The position numbers and the translations under genes are program-made. A stretch of DNA of 64,000 nucleotides from CAJXMH01 sp964001305 (GTDB lineage: Bacteria > Bacteroidota > Bacteroidia > Flavobacteriales_E > Vicingaceae), in contig CAXFAI010000035.1 of the NCBI GenBank assembly GCA_964001305.1, positions 62,001-126,000 on the forward strand, given 5' to 3'. The first letter of the stretch is position 1; each line of letters opens with the position of its first letter. The notes beneath the pieces were generated by a model, which did not search any database, was not told where the DNA came from, and was given only the letters and a program-made list of their open reading frames with translations. Below are positions 9,445 through 17,069 of the stretch, piece by piece.

Positions 9445-10055
9445 TTCTACCTACGGCCTATTTTCCAAGTATTTTCCAATTTGCCTTGGCCATTCAAAAC
9501 GGTGGCTATGAGCTAGCCTGTAAAGAGCATTTTGTAAAACAAAGCTACCGCAACCGCTGCGAAATTTATGGTGCCAATGGCATGCAAAAATTAGTGGTTC
9601 CTTTGAAAAAATGGGGCAACCATACCCCTATTGAAGAAGTGCAACTAAGCTATGCTGAAAACTGGCAAAAGCTGCATTGGAAATCCTTAGAATCTGCTTA
9701 TCGGGCTTCCCCATTCTTTGATTTTTATGAAGAGGATTTTGCTCCTTTTTTTCATCAAAAAGACATTCGTTTTTTATTGGATTGGAACAGGCAATTAGAG
9801 CAGACTGTTTGTGAATTGCTTCAAATTGAATTATCCATTGCCAACAGCACTTCATTTGAAGATGCAAACCCAGATTATAGAAAAATTATCAGCCCTAAAA
9901 ACAAAGCCATTAAACAGGTGTTTACCTTTCCGAAATACCTACAAGTATTTGGTGATAAACATGGTTTTATTTCCAATTTGAGTATTCTCGATCTTCTCTT
10001 TAATTTAGGACCTGAGACAGTGACTTATTTACAAAAACTGAAGCTAAACCTTTAA
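9441..10055 (+). CDS. WbqC family protein
   Basis: The 204-residue protein matches the WbqC family (ILPTAYFPSIFQFALAIQNG at the N-terminus, then KQSYRNRCEIYGANG). Members are often found near polysaccharide or LPS genes, and here it is translationally coupled to the heptose kinase gene. Its biochemical activity is not established. There is no signal peptide, so a cytoplasmic location is likely. Confidence 0.85.
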   Translation: MILPTAYFPSIFQFALAIQNGGYELACKEHFVKQSYRNRCEIYGANGMQKLVVPLKKWGNHTPIEEVQLSYAENWQKLHWKSLESAYRASPFFDFYEEDFAPFFHQKDIRFLLDWNRQLEQTVCELLQIELSIANSTSFEDANPDYRKIISPKNKAIKQVFTFPKYLQVFGDKHGFISNLSILDLLFNLGPETVTYLQKLKLNL

Positions 10056-10057
10056 AC

Positions 10058-11698
10058 ATGGCTAAAAAGATAAATTTAGAAGAAAGTAAAAACGACGATA
10101 ACATACGTTTAATGATTTCGGAGCTTAAGCGAAAGCAAGAGCAAGTAAATTTAGGAGGCGGAAAAGCCAAAATTGAAAAGCACCATAGCAAGGGAAAAAT
10201 GACGGCTCGTGAGCGTATTGATTTCTTGCTTGACGACAAAAGCAACAGCATAGAGATTGGCTCTTTTGTAGGCGAAGGCATGTATGAAGAACACGGTGGT
10301 TGTCCTTCTGGAGGTGTAGTAATTAAAATAGGTTATGTTTCAGGAAAGCTTTGCATAGTAGTGGCTAATGATGCTACCGTAAAAGCTGGTGCTTGGTTTC
10401 CCATTACTGGAAAAAAGAACCTACGAGCGCAAGAAATTTCTATTGAAAATAAGTTACCCATCATTTACTTGGTAGACAGTGCTGGAGTTTATTTGCCCTT
10501 ACAAGATGAAATTTTTCCCGACAAGGAGCATTTTGGACGAATTTTTAGAAATAACGCCATCATGTCTTCCATGGGAATTACACAAATAGCCGCGGTTATG
10601 GGAAGCTGTGTAGCAGGTGGTGCCTACTTGCCCATAATGAGTGACGAAGCGCTTATTGTAGACAAAACTGGTTCTATTTTCTTAGCTGGTTCTTATTTAG
10701 TTAAAGCTGCCATAGGCGAAAATATTGACAATGAAACTTTGGGTGGAGCAACTACTCATTGCGAAATTTCTGGGGTTACCGATTACAAGAGCAAAAACGA
10801 TAAGGATTGCTTGACTACCATCCGTGATATTGTAGATAAAATTGGTGCCCAAGACAAAGCTGGTTTCGACCGTAAAAAAGCCGTAAAACCTGCCACAGAG
10901 CCTAAAGCTTTGTACAGTAAAATACCTTACGACCGTAGCAAGCAATATGATGTAAAAGAGATTATTGAATGCTTGGTAGACAATAGTGAGTTTACCGAAT
11001 ACAAGGCTGATTTTGGCAAAACCATTGTTTGTGCCTATGCCCGAATTGATGGTTGGGCCGTTGGTATTGTTGCCAATCAGCGAAAGCTGGTACGCACCAA
11101 AAAAGGGGAAACCCAATTTGGTGGAGTGATTTATTCAGATTCGGCAGATAAGGCTGCACGTTTTATTATGAATTGCAACCAAAAGAAAATTCCTTTGGTG
11201 TTTTTACAAGATGTAACTGGTTTTATGGTAGGCTCTAAATCAGAACATGGTGGCATTATTAAAGATGGAGCCAAAATGGTAAATGCCATGGCCAATTCGG
11301 TGGTTCCGAAGTTTACCATTGTTACCGGAAACAGTTACGGAGCAGGAAACTATGCCATGTGTGGAAAAGCCTATGACCCGCGTTTAATTGCAGCTTGGCC
11401 AACTGGAAACATTGCCGTTATGAGTGGCGCATCAGCAGCTAAGACCTTGTTGCAAATTCAAGTAGCGACCTTAAAAGCTAGAGGCGAAGAAATTACTGAA
11501 GAAGCCAAAAACAAATTGCTGAAAGAAATCACTGAAAAATACGACAGTCAAACCTCGCCTTATTATGCGGCAAGCCGATTGTGGGTAGATAATGTAATTG
11601 ATCCGCTAGAAACAAGAACTTGGATTTCTATGGGTATTGAAGCGGCTGATCATGCGCCCATTGAAAAGCCCTATAATGTAGGCGTGTTACAAACTTAA
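10058..11698 (+). CDS. acyl-CoA carboxylase beta (carboxyltransferase) subunit
   Basis: The 546-residue protein is a biotin-dependent carboxyltransferase beta subunit. It shows KGKMTARERIDFLLDD, the acyl-CoA-binding half (VVANDATVKAGAWFPITGKK, then GSCVAGGAYLPIMSDEA) and the carboxybiotin-binding half (GFMVGSKSEHGGIIKDGAKM, NSYGAGNYAMCGKAYDPRL). The sequence is closest in style to methylcrotonyl-CoA carboxylase beta rather than acetyl-CoA carboxylase, so branched-chain or propionyl-type acyl-CoA substrates are possible. No biotin carboxylase or carrier gene is next to it, so the partner must be elsewhere. Confidence 0.9.
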   Translation: MAKKINLEESKNDDNIRLMISELKRKQEQVNLGGGKAKIEKHHSKGKMTARERIDFLLDDKSNSIEIGSFVGEGMYEEHGGCPSGGVVIKIGYVSGKLCIVVANDATVKAGAWFPITGKKNLRAQEISIENKLPIIYLVDSAGVYLPLQDEIFPDKEHFGRIFRNNAIMSSMGITQIAAVMGSCVAGGAYLPIMSDEALIVDKTGSIFLAGSYLVKAAIGENIDNETLGGATTHCEISGVTDYKSKNDKDCLTTIRDIVDKIGAQDKAGFDRKKAVKPATEPKALYSKIPYDRSKQYDVKEIIECLVDNSEFTEYKADFGKTIVCAYARIDGWAVGIVANQRKLVRTKKGETQFGGVIYSDSADKAARFIMNCNQKKIPLVFLQDVTGFMVGSKSEHGGIIKDGAKMVNAMANSVVPKFTIVTGNSYGAGNYAMCGKAYDPRLIAAWPTGNIAVMSGASAAKTLLQIQVATLKARGEEITEEAKNKLLKEITEKYDSQTSPYYAASRLWVDNVIDPLETRTWISMGIEAADHAPIEKPYNVGVLQT

Positions 11699-11703
11699 AG
11701 AGG

Positions 11704-12417
11704 ATGAAATACCGAAGACCGAGAAATCAGCGCAGGGGCGCTTGGACTTACTTTTTTGAATTCTTGATTATCATCGCCGGTATTAGCGTTTCGTTTCTTT
11801 TAAACGAATGGCGAGAAGGCAAAAAGATGGAGGAAAAGAAAGTTTCTTTACTTCAAGAAATCAGCAATGATTTAGCCAATGACTCCCTTCAACTTTCTTT
11901 CTCGGTTAAGTATTATGGCTTGATGCTCAACGCCCACGACTCTTTGCTAAACAACTTAGACAAAAGCTTTCACAGTGATAGTTTGGACACTTACCTTGAT
12001 TTTGTTTCCAGCTATTTTCCGTTTCAAGAAACCAAAAGCACTTTTTTAAAAATCACCAATGATCCGGAATTGGTAATTAGCCAAGAAGACACACTTTTAG
12101 AACATTTTTTGGGCATTCACAACCAATTGTATCCCCACATACACGAATGGGTTTCGGTGGATAAAGGATTTGTGCTTCAACAAGTGCTTCCTTATATGGA
12201 TTTACATGCCCCCTTCTATTATCCACCGCCAGTAAATAAATCCTTTCAAGGGAAAGTGTTTTATGATTTAAAAGAGGAAAATGCCTTTTTAAATTTGCTT
12301 AAGTCAGGGCGAACATTTAAAAGTGCTATAGCCCAAGTATACAGCTCTGCTTTAAGAACGGTCGTCTATCGTAAAAGGCAAATCGATGAACATTTGGCAT
12401 CGCTAAACAGCAAATGA
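11704..12417 (+). CDS. DUF6090-like single-pass membrane protein
   Basis: The 237-residue protein has a basic N-terminus, a single membrane segment (about residues 13-33, FLIIIAGISVSFLLNEW) and a helical soluble domain. The block WREGKKMEEKKVSLLQEISN directly after the membrane segment resembles the Bacteroidota DUF6090 family. Function is unknown. It lies 5 bases after the carboxylase gene and overlaps the TauE/SafE gene by ATGA. Confidence 0.6.
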   Translation: MKYRRPRNQRRGAWTYFFEFLIIIAGISVSFLLNEWREGKKMEEKKVSLLQEISNDLANDSLQLSFSVKYYGLMLNAHDSLLNNLDKSFHSDSLDTYLDFVSSYFPFQETKSTFLKITNDPELVISQEDTLLEHFLGIHNQLYPHIHEWVSVDKGFVLQQVLPYMDLHAPFYYPPPVNKSFQGKVFYDLKEENAFLNLLKSGRTFKSAIAQVYSSALRTVVYRKRQIDEHLASLNSK

Positions 12418-13139
12418 CGTATTTCATTCTTTTTCTAGCAGGAATTTTGGCCTACCTCATCAGCACTTTGGCAGCTGGTGGTGGGGCACTTATTATGGTT
12501 CCTTTGGTGGGTTTTTACCTCTCCCCTGCACATGTTGCACCGGTGGTAAACTTGGGCAATATGATTGGACGACCAAGTCGGTTAATTTTATTTTGGAAAC
12601 ACATTGATTGGCACATCGTTAAGTTTTATGTACCCTTTGCCATAGCAGGTGCTTTGCTAGGTGGTTTTCTTTTTGTAAAACTACAAGCTCAATGGTTGCA
12701 AGTGCTCTTGGGTTTGTTTTTGATTTCTACTGTTTTTCAATTTCAATTTGGGAAAAAGAAAAGTGCCTTTCCCATGAAAGCTGCTTACTTTATGCCCTTG
12801 GGCTTTACAGTCACTTTTACCTCCACCCTTTTTGGAGCTACAGGCCCTATTATGAATCCCTTTTACCTAAATATGGGCTTGGTAAAAGAACGCATGATTG
12901 CCACTAAAACCGCCAATTCCTTTTTAGCAGGCATTGCCCAATTGAGTTCCTATGCTTTTTTAGGCGCCTTAGAAGGCGAAATGTGGTTTTATGGCATGGC
13001 CATTGGCCTAGGGGCTACTTTAGGTAATGTAATTGGCAAGCGCCAACTAAAAAAAGTAAGCGACAATCGCTTTCGACAATATGTAATTGCGCTAATGGTA
13101 GTTAGTGGAGTTTTGATGGTGGGGAAAGGGTTGGTATAG
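12414..13139 (+). CDS. TauE/SafE family membrane transporter
   Basis: This 241-residue protein has about 7-8 membrane segments and the TauE/SafE repeat signature (LAAGGGALIMVPLVGFYL at the N-terminus; FTSTLFGATGPIMNPFYL in the second half). The family exports sulfite, sulfoacetate or similar organic anions. The substrate cannot be inferred from its neighbours. It is the last gene of the run beginning with the aminotransferase. The region after it is accessory DNA. Confidence 0.85.
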   Translation: MTYFILFLAGILAYLISTLAAGGGALIMVPLVGFYLSPAHVAPVVNLGNMIGRPSRLILFWKHIDWHIVKFYVPFAIAGALLGGFLFVKLQAQWLQVLLGLFLISTVFQFQFGKKKSAFPMKAAYFMPLGFTVTFTSTLFGATGPIMNPFYLNMGLVKERMIATKTANSFLAGIAQLSSYAFLGALEGEMWFYGMAIGLGATLGNVIGKRQLKKVSDNRFRQYVIALMVVSGVLMVGKGLV

Positions 13140-13242
13140 TTATTTAATTTTTTTGTATTTTTTTGGGCAAGAGAAGGAAAGCTGTAAAGCCGACAAAAAA
13201 CACCTTTTATTTCGATAATTGTGGCTTTATAAAGAAATGTTA

Positions 13243-13320
13243 GATGCTAAACAAGGTACACAATAACACCAAATTTAGTTGGATAACGGTAAGTTTGGTC
13301 ATAATATAAACAAGTTAGCA
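13243..13320 (+). repeat. attC-like palindrome (short form)
   Basis: The left end GATGCTAAACAAGG resembles the left ends of the attC-like elements at 39280 and 41390 (..AACAAGG). The right end is AAACAA followed by the core GTTAGCA at 13314-13320. In the middle ACCAAATTTA and TAAGTTTGGT can pair over 9 of 10 positions. The 78-base length is within the usual attC range. Folding is by eye. Confidence 0.5.
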
Positions 13321-14109
13321 AACATTAAAAAAAGAATACTGAGAATGAAATTGAAACAAACAATTCTGCTATTTGGACTTACTGCATTAATCACAAGCTG
13401 TGCGGAAAAACGAGAAGGAGAACAAAAAAACACCTTGCTTTCAAATTTTGTAAGCATTACTGACAATGAAGACAAAGGAATTAAGGAAATACTCGAATTC
13501 TATGGCGGACAATGTAAATATGCAGTTGGAGCTTCCGCCTCAACGGACGAAGGAAAATCAAAGTATTTTGAACTTGAAATGAGCCAAAGTGAAGTAATTG
13601 AAAGTTATTCTAAAGTTGCTCAAATGCCTGCTTCAAATGTTGCTTACTTATTTTATAAAAATTTGAAAGACGAGAAAAGCAACTATGACGAAATTCATAC
13701 TGTTTTGAAGTTCAATGATGGTGACGAAATGACCTTCAAGTACCCAGTTGAACAACTTGACATTGTCGCAAGCAGAATGCCAACCGTTGAAAAAGTAGTA
13801 GAATTTATAAAGTCAAAACAGTTTCAAGAAATAAAACCACTTCTAAATGATAGTTCTGTAGCTAATTATGACAAAAACGAACTTGTGACTAACATGGAGA
13901 ATATTGATTCTCAATTTGGCGAGTTAAAGGAGTTTTTGCCCTATGGTTTCAGGATTAATGAAACTGAAAATGGTAGAACATATTTACACATTTCAGGAGC
14001 AATCATGAGAGATAAGCAAAACCATGAATTTAGTGCTGACTTTGACTTGGACAGACCAAAAGAAGAATTGCTAATCATTGGATATAAATTATAAAAAACG
14101 TTTGCTAAC
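13315..14109 (+). mobile_element. integron-like gene cassette (isolated)
   Basis: GTTAGCAAAC at 13314-13323 is the exact reverse complement of GTTTGCTAAC at 14100-14109, on the two sides of one lipoprotein gene. In integron cassettes the start of a cassette is complementary to the inverse core of its own attC site, which is what is seen. The attC that should follow is cut short: within about 30 bases the sequence runs into an IS110 transposase remnant. Confidence 0.6.
13345..14094 (+). CDS. hypothetical lipoprotein (cassette gene)
   Basis: The open frame begins at 13279, but the lipoprotein signal peptide starts at MKLKQTILLFGLTALITSC, so the start is placed at 13345 (249 residues, lipobox LITSC). 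I do not recognise the domain. The mature protein is acidic and contains two similar-looking segments around VIESYSKVAQMP and VEKVVEFIKSKQFQEIKPLL. The second is like small lipoproteins that respond to environmental signals, but no function can be assigned. The ATG is 21 bases after the putative cassette core site. Confidence 0.65.
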   Translation: MKLKQTILLFGLTALITSCAEKREGEQKNTLLSNFVSITDNEDKGIKEILEFYGGQCKYAVGASASTDEGKSKYFELEMSQSEVIESYSKVAQMPASNVAYLFYKNLKDEKSNYDEIHTVLKFNDGDEMTFKYPVEQLDIVASRMPTVEKVVEFIKSKQFQEIKPLLNDSSVANYDKNELVTNMENIDSQFGELKEFLPYGFRINETENGRTYLHISGAIMRDKQNHEFSADFDLDRPKEELLIIGYKL

Positions 14110-14138
14110 AAAGAACTGAACTTAAATCAAAGTAAAAA

Positions 14139-14258
14139 TCAAACTAATTTAGATTGATAAGTTGGATCATAAGGTAAGCTATTCTTAGCTATCCCAAAAG
14201 CCTGTTTTACTAGCTTATTACATACAACTATTAAAGCAAGTTTCTTACTTTTCCCTGC
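14139..14258 (-). pseudogene. IS110-family transposase C-terminal remnant
   Basis: On the minus strand this stretch reads GKSKKLALIVVCNKLVKQAF, then GIAKNSLPYDPTYQSKLV and a stop. That matches the typical C-terminal end of IS110-family transposases (GK..K.ALIAV.NKLLKQAF.I.K). Upstream, the frame hits a stop at 14283-14285 and no other part of the transposase is present, so only about 40 codons remain. It indicates an old insertion followed by deletion. It lies exactly where the attC-like site of the preceding cassette should continue. Confidence 0.7.
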
Positions 14259-14264
14259 TCCCCC

Positions 14265-14400
14265 ACGATTCCATCGCGTGGTTTAAACACAAACCCAACT
14301 CTGCTAACTCTATATTGACCACTTATTTAACAGACAGGCATTTCATCTTAAAGCCTTTATTTCATCTTATTCAATTTCTAATTCATTCACTTATTTTTAC
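14265..14400. repeat. dispersed repeat, copy 1
   Basis: This stretch is similar to 14946-15071. Shared blocks include CGATTCCATCGCGTGGT, TAAACACAA, the nearly identical ACAGACAGGCATTTCAT (ACAGGCAGGCATTTCAT in copy 2), TTAAAGCCTTTAT and CACTTATTTTTA. Together with copy 2 it brackets the small membrane-protein gene at 14468-14845. Copy 1 abuts the transposase remnant. The origin of the repeat is unknown. Confidence 0.7.
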
Positions 14401-14467
14401 TGGGTATTCAAACTTAGGAGTACGTGCATGTAGCAATGCTAAAGATTACTAATCTAATTATCAATAT

Positions 14468-14845
14468 TTGCGAAAATTCAGACGACATATAGACTTAAAG
14501 TATTTTCTACTAATTTACGTTTTGTTTATTTCTAGATTGGCCTATGCCGGCAACTTGGATGGAATTGAAATTGCCATTGGTGCAGCCATATTTTTTTTCA
14601 TTCTAACAATGTATTTATGGCTTATAGTAATAAGTAACGCTATTAAATACATAAGGAATAGAAAATTTTCAATGAATAAGATAATTTACGCTCAAATACT
14701 GCTCACTACTGCAAGCTTTGTATTATTTAATTTATATATCGATAAAACTTTCATTCAGACTTTAGTTACAATTTTTTATCACTTGCCAATCATAGTTCTA
14801 ATAATATTCTACGTATATAAAACTTTTTTTAAAAACTTAAAATAA
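14468..14845 (+). CDS. small hypothetical membrane protein
   Basis: The 125-residue frame begins with TTG and encodes a basic N-terminus and about four hydrophobic segments (about residues 12-28, 33-55, 68-86 and 98-118), ending in YKTFFKNLK. I do not recognise the family. It is bracketed by two copies of a 130-base repeat and lacks close neighbours on its strand, so it may be accessory DNA. The TTG start and lack of homologue make this a moderate call. Confidence 0.45.
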   Translation: MRKFRRHIDLKYFLLIYVLFISRLAYAGNLDGIEIAIGAAIFFFILTMYLWLIVISNAIKYIRNRKFSMNKIIYAQILLTTASFVLFNLYIDKTFIQTLVTIFYHLPIIVLIIFYVYKTFFKNLK

Positions 14846-14945
14846 AAAACCAGCAACAGAACCAACCAACTTAATTACAGCACTTTAGAAAAACTCCACT
14901 CTAAAGAACGCCAGCCAAGCCATGGCATGATTGCCCCGTTCCCGC

Positions 14946-15071
14946 GCGATTCCATCGCGTGGTATAAACACAAGCATAACCATTCTAGCTCAAAATTGCC
15001 ACCTACTTAACAGGCAGGCATTTCATATTAAAGCCTTTATTTTATTTTCTAACTCTTTCACTTATTTTTAT
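14946..15071. repeat. dispersed repeat, copy 2
   Basis: This is the second copy of the repeat at 14265-14400, in the same orientation. It begins with a short palindrome (CGCGATTCCATCGCG, 5-base stem) that is imperfect in copy 1. The surrounding gene-free stretch 14846-15151 otherwise shows only a weak hairpin (CTTTAGA...TCTAAAG, about 14881-14905). Confidence 0.7.
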
Positions 15072-15151
15072 ACGATAATCAAACATTCGAACCGGGTCTG
15101 ATAACAAACTTTCATTATTAAATAAAACAAACTTGAGAGCGTTTCTTAAAC

Positions 15152-16060
15152 ATGAATAAGTATAAAATATTTCTATTTTCTATTATTTCCCTTTTTTCAG
15201 CTTGTCACATTTTTCACGGACATTATAGAAACGAAGCTCATATCTCGACAGTTAATAATAATGTATGCAAAAAACTAACAGAGAAGGTAGTGTTATACGC
15301 CATTTTTGTTGATTCAAGATATACGAATCCATGGTCAACGTATGATATCTCATCAACTACAGACTCAATAAACAAAGCAATTTGTTGGATAGAGAAACAG
15401 GCTAAAGAAAGGGGTATTAGTCTTGAAATTGAATTAGATTTTCATCAAGATTCCAAAAAGATAATTCCAATAGAAACAAACCTACCGAGAAAAACGCTCT
15501 CTGCAAGTCTTTTTACATCAACAGGAGTTAATACTAGAAATATAGATAGATGGGCTGATAAGGTTGGAAAAAAAGCTTTGCAAATATATGGTACCGACAC
15601 ATCTACAATAACAAAAACCAAAATAAAACCTAAAGATAGAGAAAGGCTAATTGCAAGAATTAGAGATATTCATAAAACTGATAATGTGGCATTAATGTAC
15701 TTCATTAACAACTATTACACAGACGAGATATCGGTAGCATTACATATTGGAAGTGATCATAACCCTGAATATTCAGTAGTAAGTTTTAAAAATCCATCGG
15801 TAATAGCACATGAATTTTTGCATCTATTTGGAGCGTTGGATTTGTATATTTCGCCATTTGACAAAAAAAGAAAAGCTAAGAAAAAGAAGGATTTTGTAAT
15901 GAAAAATTTTCCAAATGAGATTATGGCTTTCCCTTATCGAAATCTTGATTCTCTTGCCATTAGTCCACTAACAGAATATTTGCTTAGTTGGGATAATGAA
16001 TTGTCTAAAGAGCACCAACAAATGCTTTTTGGAAAAAAGATAAAAACAGCTAAATATTAA
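15152..16060 (+). CDS. putative zinc metalloprotease lipoprotein (HExxHxxGxxD)
   Basis: The 302-residue protein starts with a lipoprotein signal peptide (MNKYKIFLFSIISLFSAC, lipobox FSAC) and so is probably anchored in the outer membrane or periplasm. The motif HEFLHLFGALD gives H220, E221, H224, G227 and D230. That is a zinc-binding HExxHxxGxxD arrangement like metzincin or related peptidases, with Asp as the third ligand. No prodomain is obvious. The substrate is unknown. It stands alone between a repeat and a palindrome. Confidence 0.62.
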   Translation: MNKYKIFLFSIISLFSACHIFHGHYRNEAHISTVNNNVCKKLTEKVVLYAIFVDSRYTNPWSTYDISSTTDSINKAICWIEKQAKERGISLEIELDFHQDSKKIIPIETNLPRKTLSASLFTSTGVNTRNIDRWADKVGKKALQIYGTDTSTITKTKIKPKDRERLIARIRDIHKTDNVALMYFINNYYTDEISVALHIGSDHNPEYSVVSFKNPSVIAHEFLHLFGALDLYISPFDKKRKAKKKKDFVMKNFPNEIMAFPYRNLDSLAISPLTEYLLSWDNELSKEHQQMLFGKKIKTAKY

Positions 16061-16078
16061 AAATCCTCTGTTTCACGC

Positions 16079-16105
16079 TACCGCACAATTGAATCGCTTG
16101 CGGTA
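16079..16105. repeat. palindromic hairpin
   Basis: TACCGCA (16079-16085) and TGCGGTA (16099-16105) form a 7-base perfect stem with a 13-base loop containing GAATCGC. It lies 19 bases after the metalloprotease gene, so it could act as a transcription terminator, though no T-run follows. It may also be a REP-like element. Confidence 0.4.
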
Positions 16106-16278
16106 CGGGCAAGCAACGTCTTAAAATGTATCAAAGCTTTTTCCACCAAATTTTTCCTTTTAAATAGTTTGTCAGCATTATCCCCCGTGCTATTAATACA
16201 TTACCCGCCTTAAAACAGTAAGTCGAATTACCTTTAAAAAAGTAAATTAGCTTTTGCATATTAAAGAAGCTAGATTAA

Positions 16279-17046
16279 ATGAATTCCTCACATCCGTTTA
16301 GAGTTAGTATCCTTTTGGGGCTTTTCTTTCTATTGCTTTGGGCTTGTCAAGAAGATGAATCCGAGGATTTTATTCAAGTAAAAACGGAAGAGCAGCAAAA
16401 CGATTCTATTCCCAAGAATCGATTTACAGATTCAAGAGATGGTAATGAATACACTTACGTCAACATTGGCCAACAAGTGTGGATGGCTGAGAATTTAAGA
16501 TACATTCCGGCTGTTGTGCCATCCGATTCTTCTTCTTACACGCAAGCACTTTATTATGTTTATGGCTATCAAGGTGAAGTACTTTCTCAAGCCAAGGCAA
16601 GTGCAAATTATCAAACGTATGGTGTACTATATAATTTTGCTGCAGCCACTCAAGGTGGTGAAAGTGACCTTGAAATTCCTGGCAGAGTAAAAGGCGTTTG
16701 CCCTGAAGGTTGGCACTTACCCTCTGATGTGGAATGGACTCAACTAACCGATTTCTTAGGCGGAAGAGCTTATGCAGGCGGAAAATTAAAAGCAACTGAT
16801 ACCACCTATTGGAAACCACCAAACATTGCTGCAACCAATGAAACTGGATTTACAGCCTTGGCCGGGGGAATTAGAGCTAGTGATGGAACTTTTCTAGGTA
16901 TTCGTGAAAATGGATACTGGTGGAGCTCTACCGCCAACGGACCCTCAATTGCCTGGTTTAGAAATATGTTCTATTTGTACGGTGATGTCTACCGCATTGA
17001 TTTCTACAAAGATGCTGGCTTTTGTGTGAGATGTATTAGAGACTAA
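16279..17046 (+). CDS. FISUMP-domain lipoprotein
   Basis: The 255-residue protein has a lipoprotein signal peptide (lipobox LLWAC, about residue 23) and one FISUMP domain (the Fibrobacter succinogenes major paralogous domain). The markers are GQQVWMAENLRYIP, YGVLYNFAAATQG, CPEGWHLPSDVEWTQL, GGIRASDGTFLG, GYWWSS and GFCVRCIRD at the C-terminus. The domain is widespread in surface-exposed Bacteroidota lipoproteins. Its activity is not known to me. Confidence 0.88.
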   Translation: MNSSHPFRVSILLGLFFLLLWACQEDESEDFIQVKTEEQQNDSIPKNRFTDSRDGNEYTYVNIGQQVWMAENLRYIPAVVPSDSSSYTQALYYVYGYQGEVLSQAKASANYQTYGVLYNFAAATQGGESDLEIPGRVKGVCPEGWHLPSDVEWTQLTDFLGGRAYAGGKLKATDTTYWKPPNIAATNETGFTALAGGIRASDGTFLGIRENGYWWSSTANGPSIAWFRNMFYLYGDVYRIDFYKDAGFCVRCIRD

Positions 17047-17069
17047 TGCAGCTTAAATAGCATTAAACC

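Noticed and set aside
10697..11116. Minus-strand frame in the carboxylase gene
   Set aside because: It is opposite the conserved carboxyltransferase domain and has no recognisable protein features.
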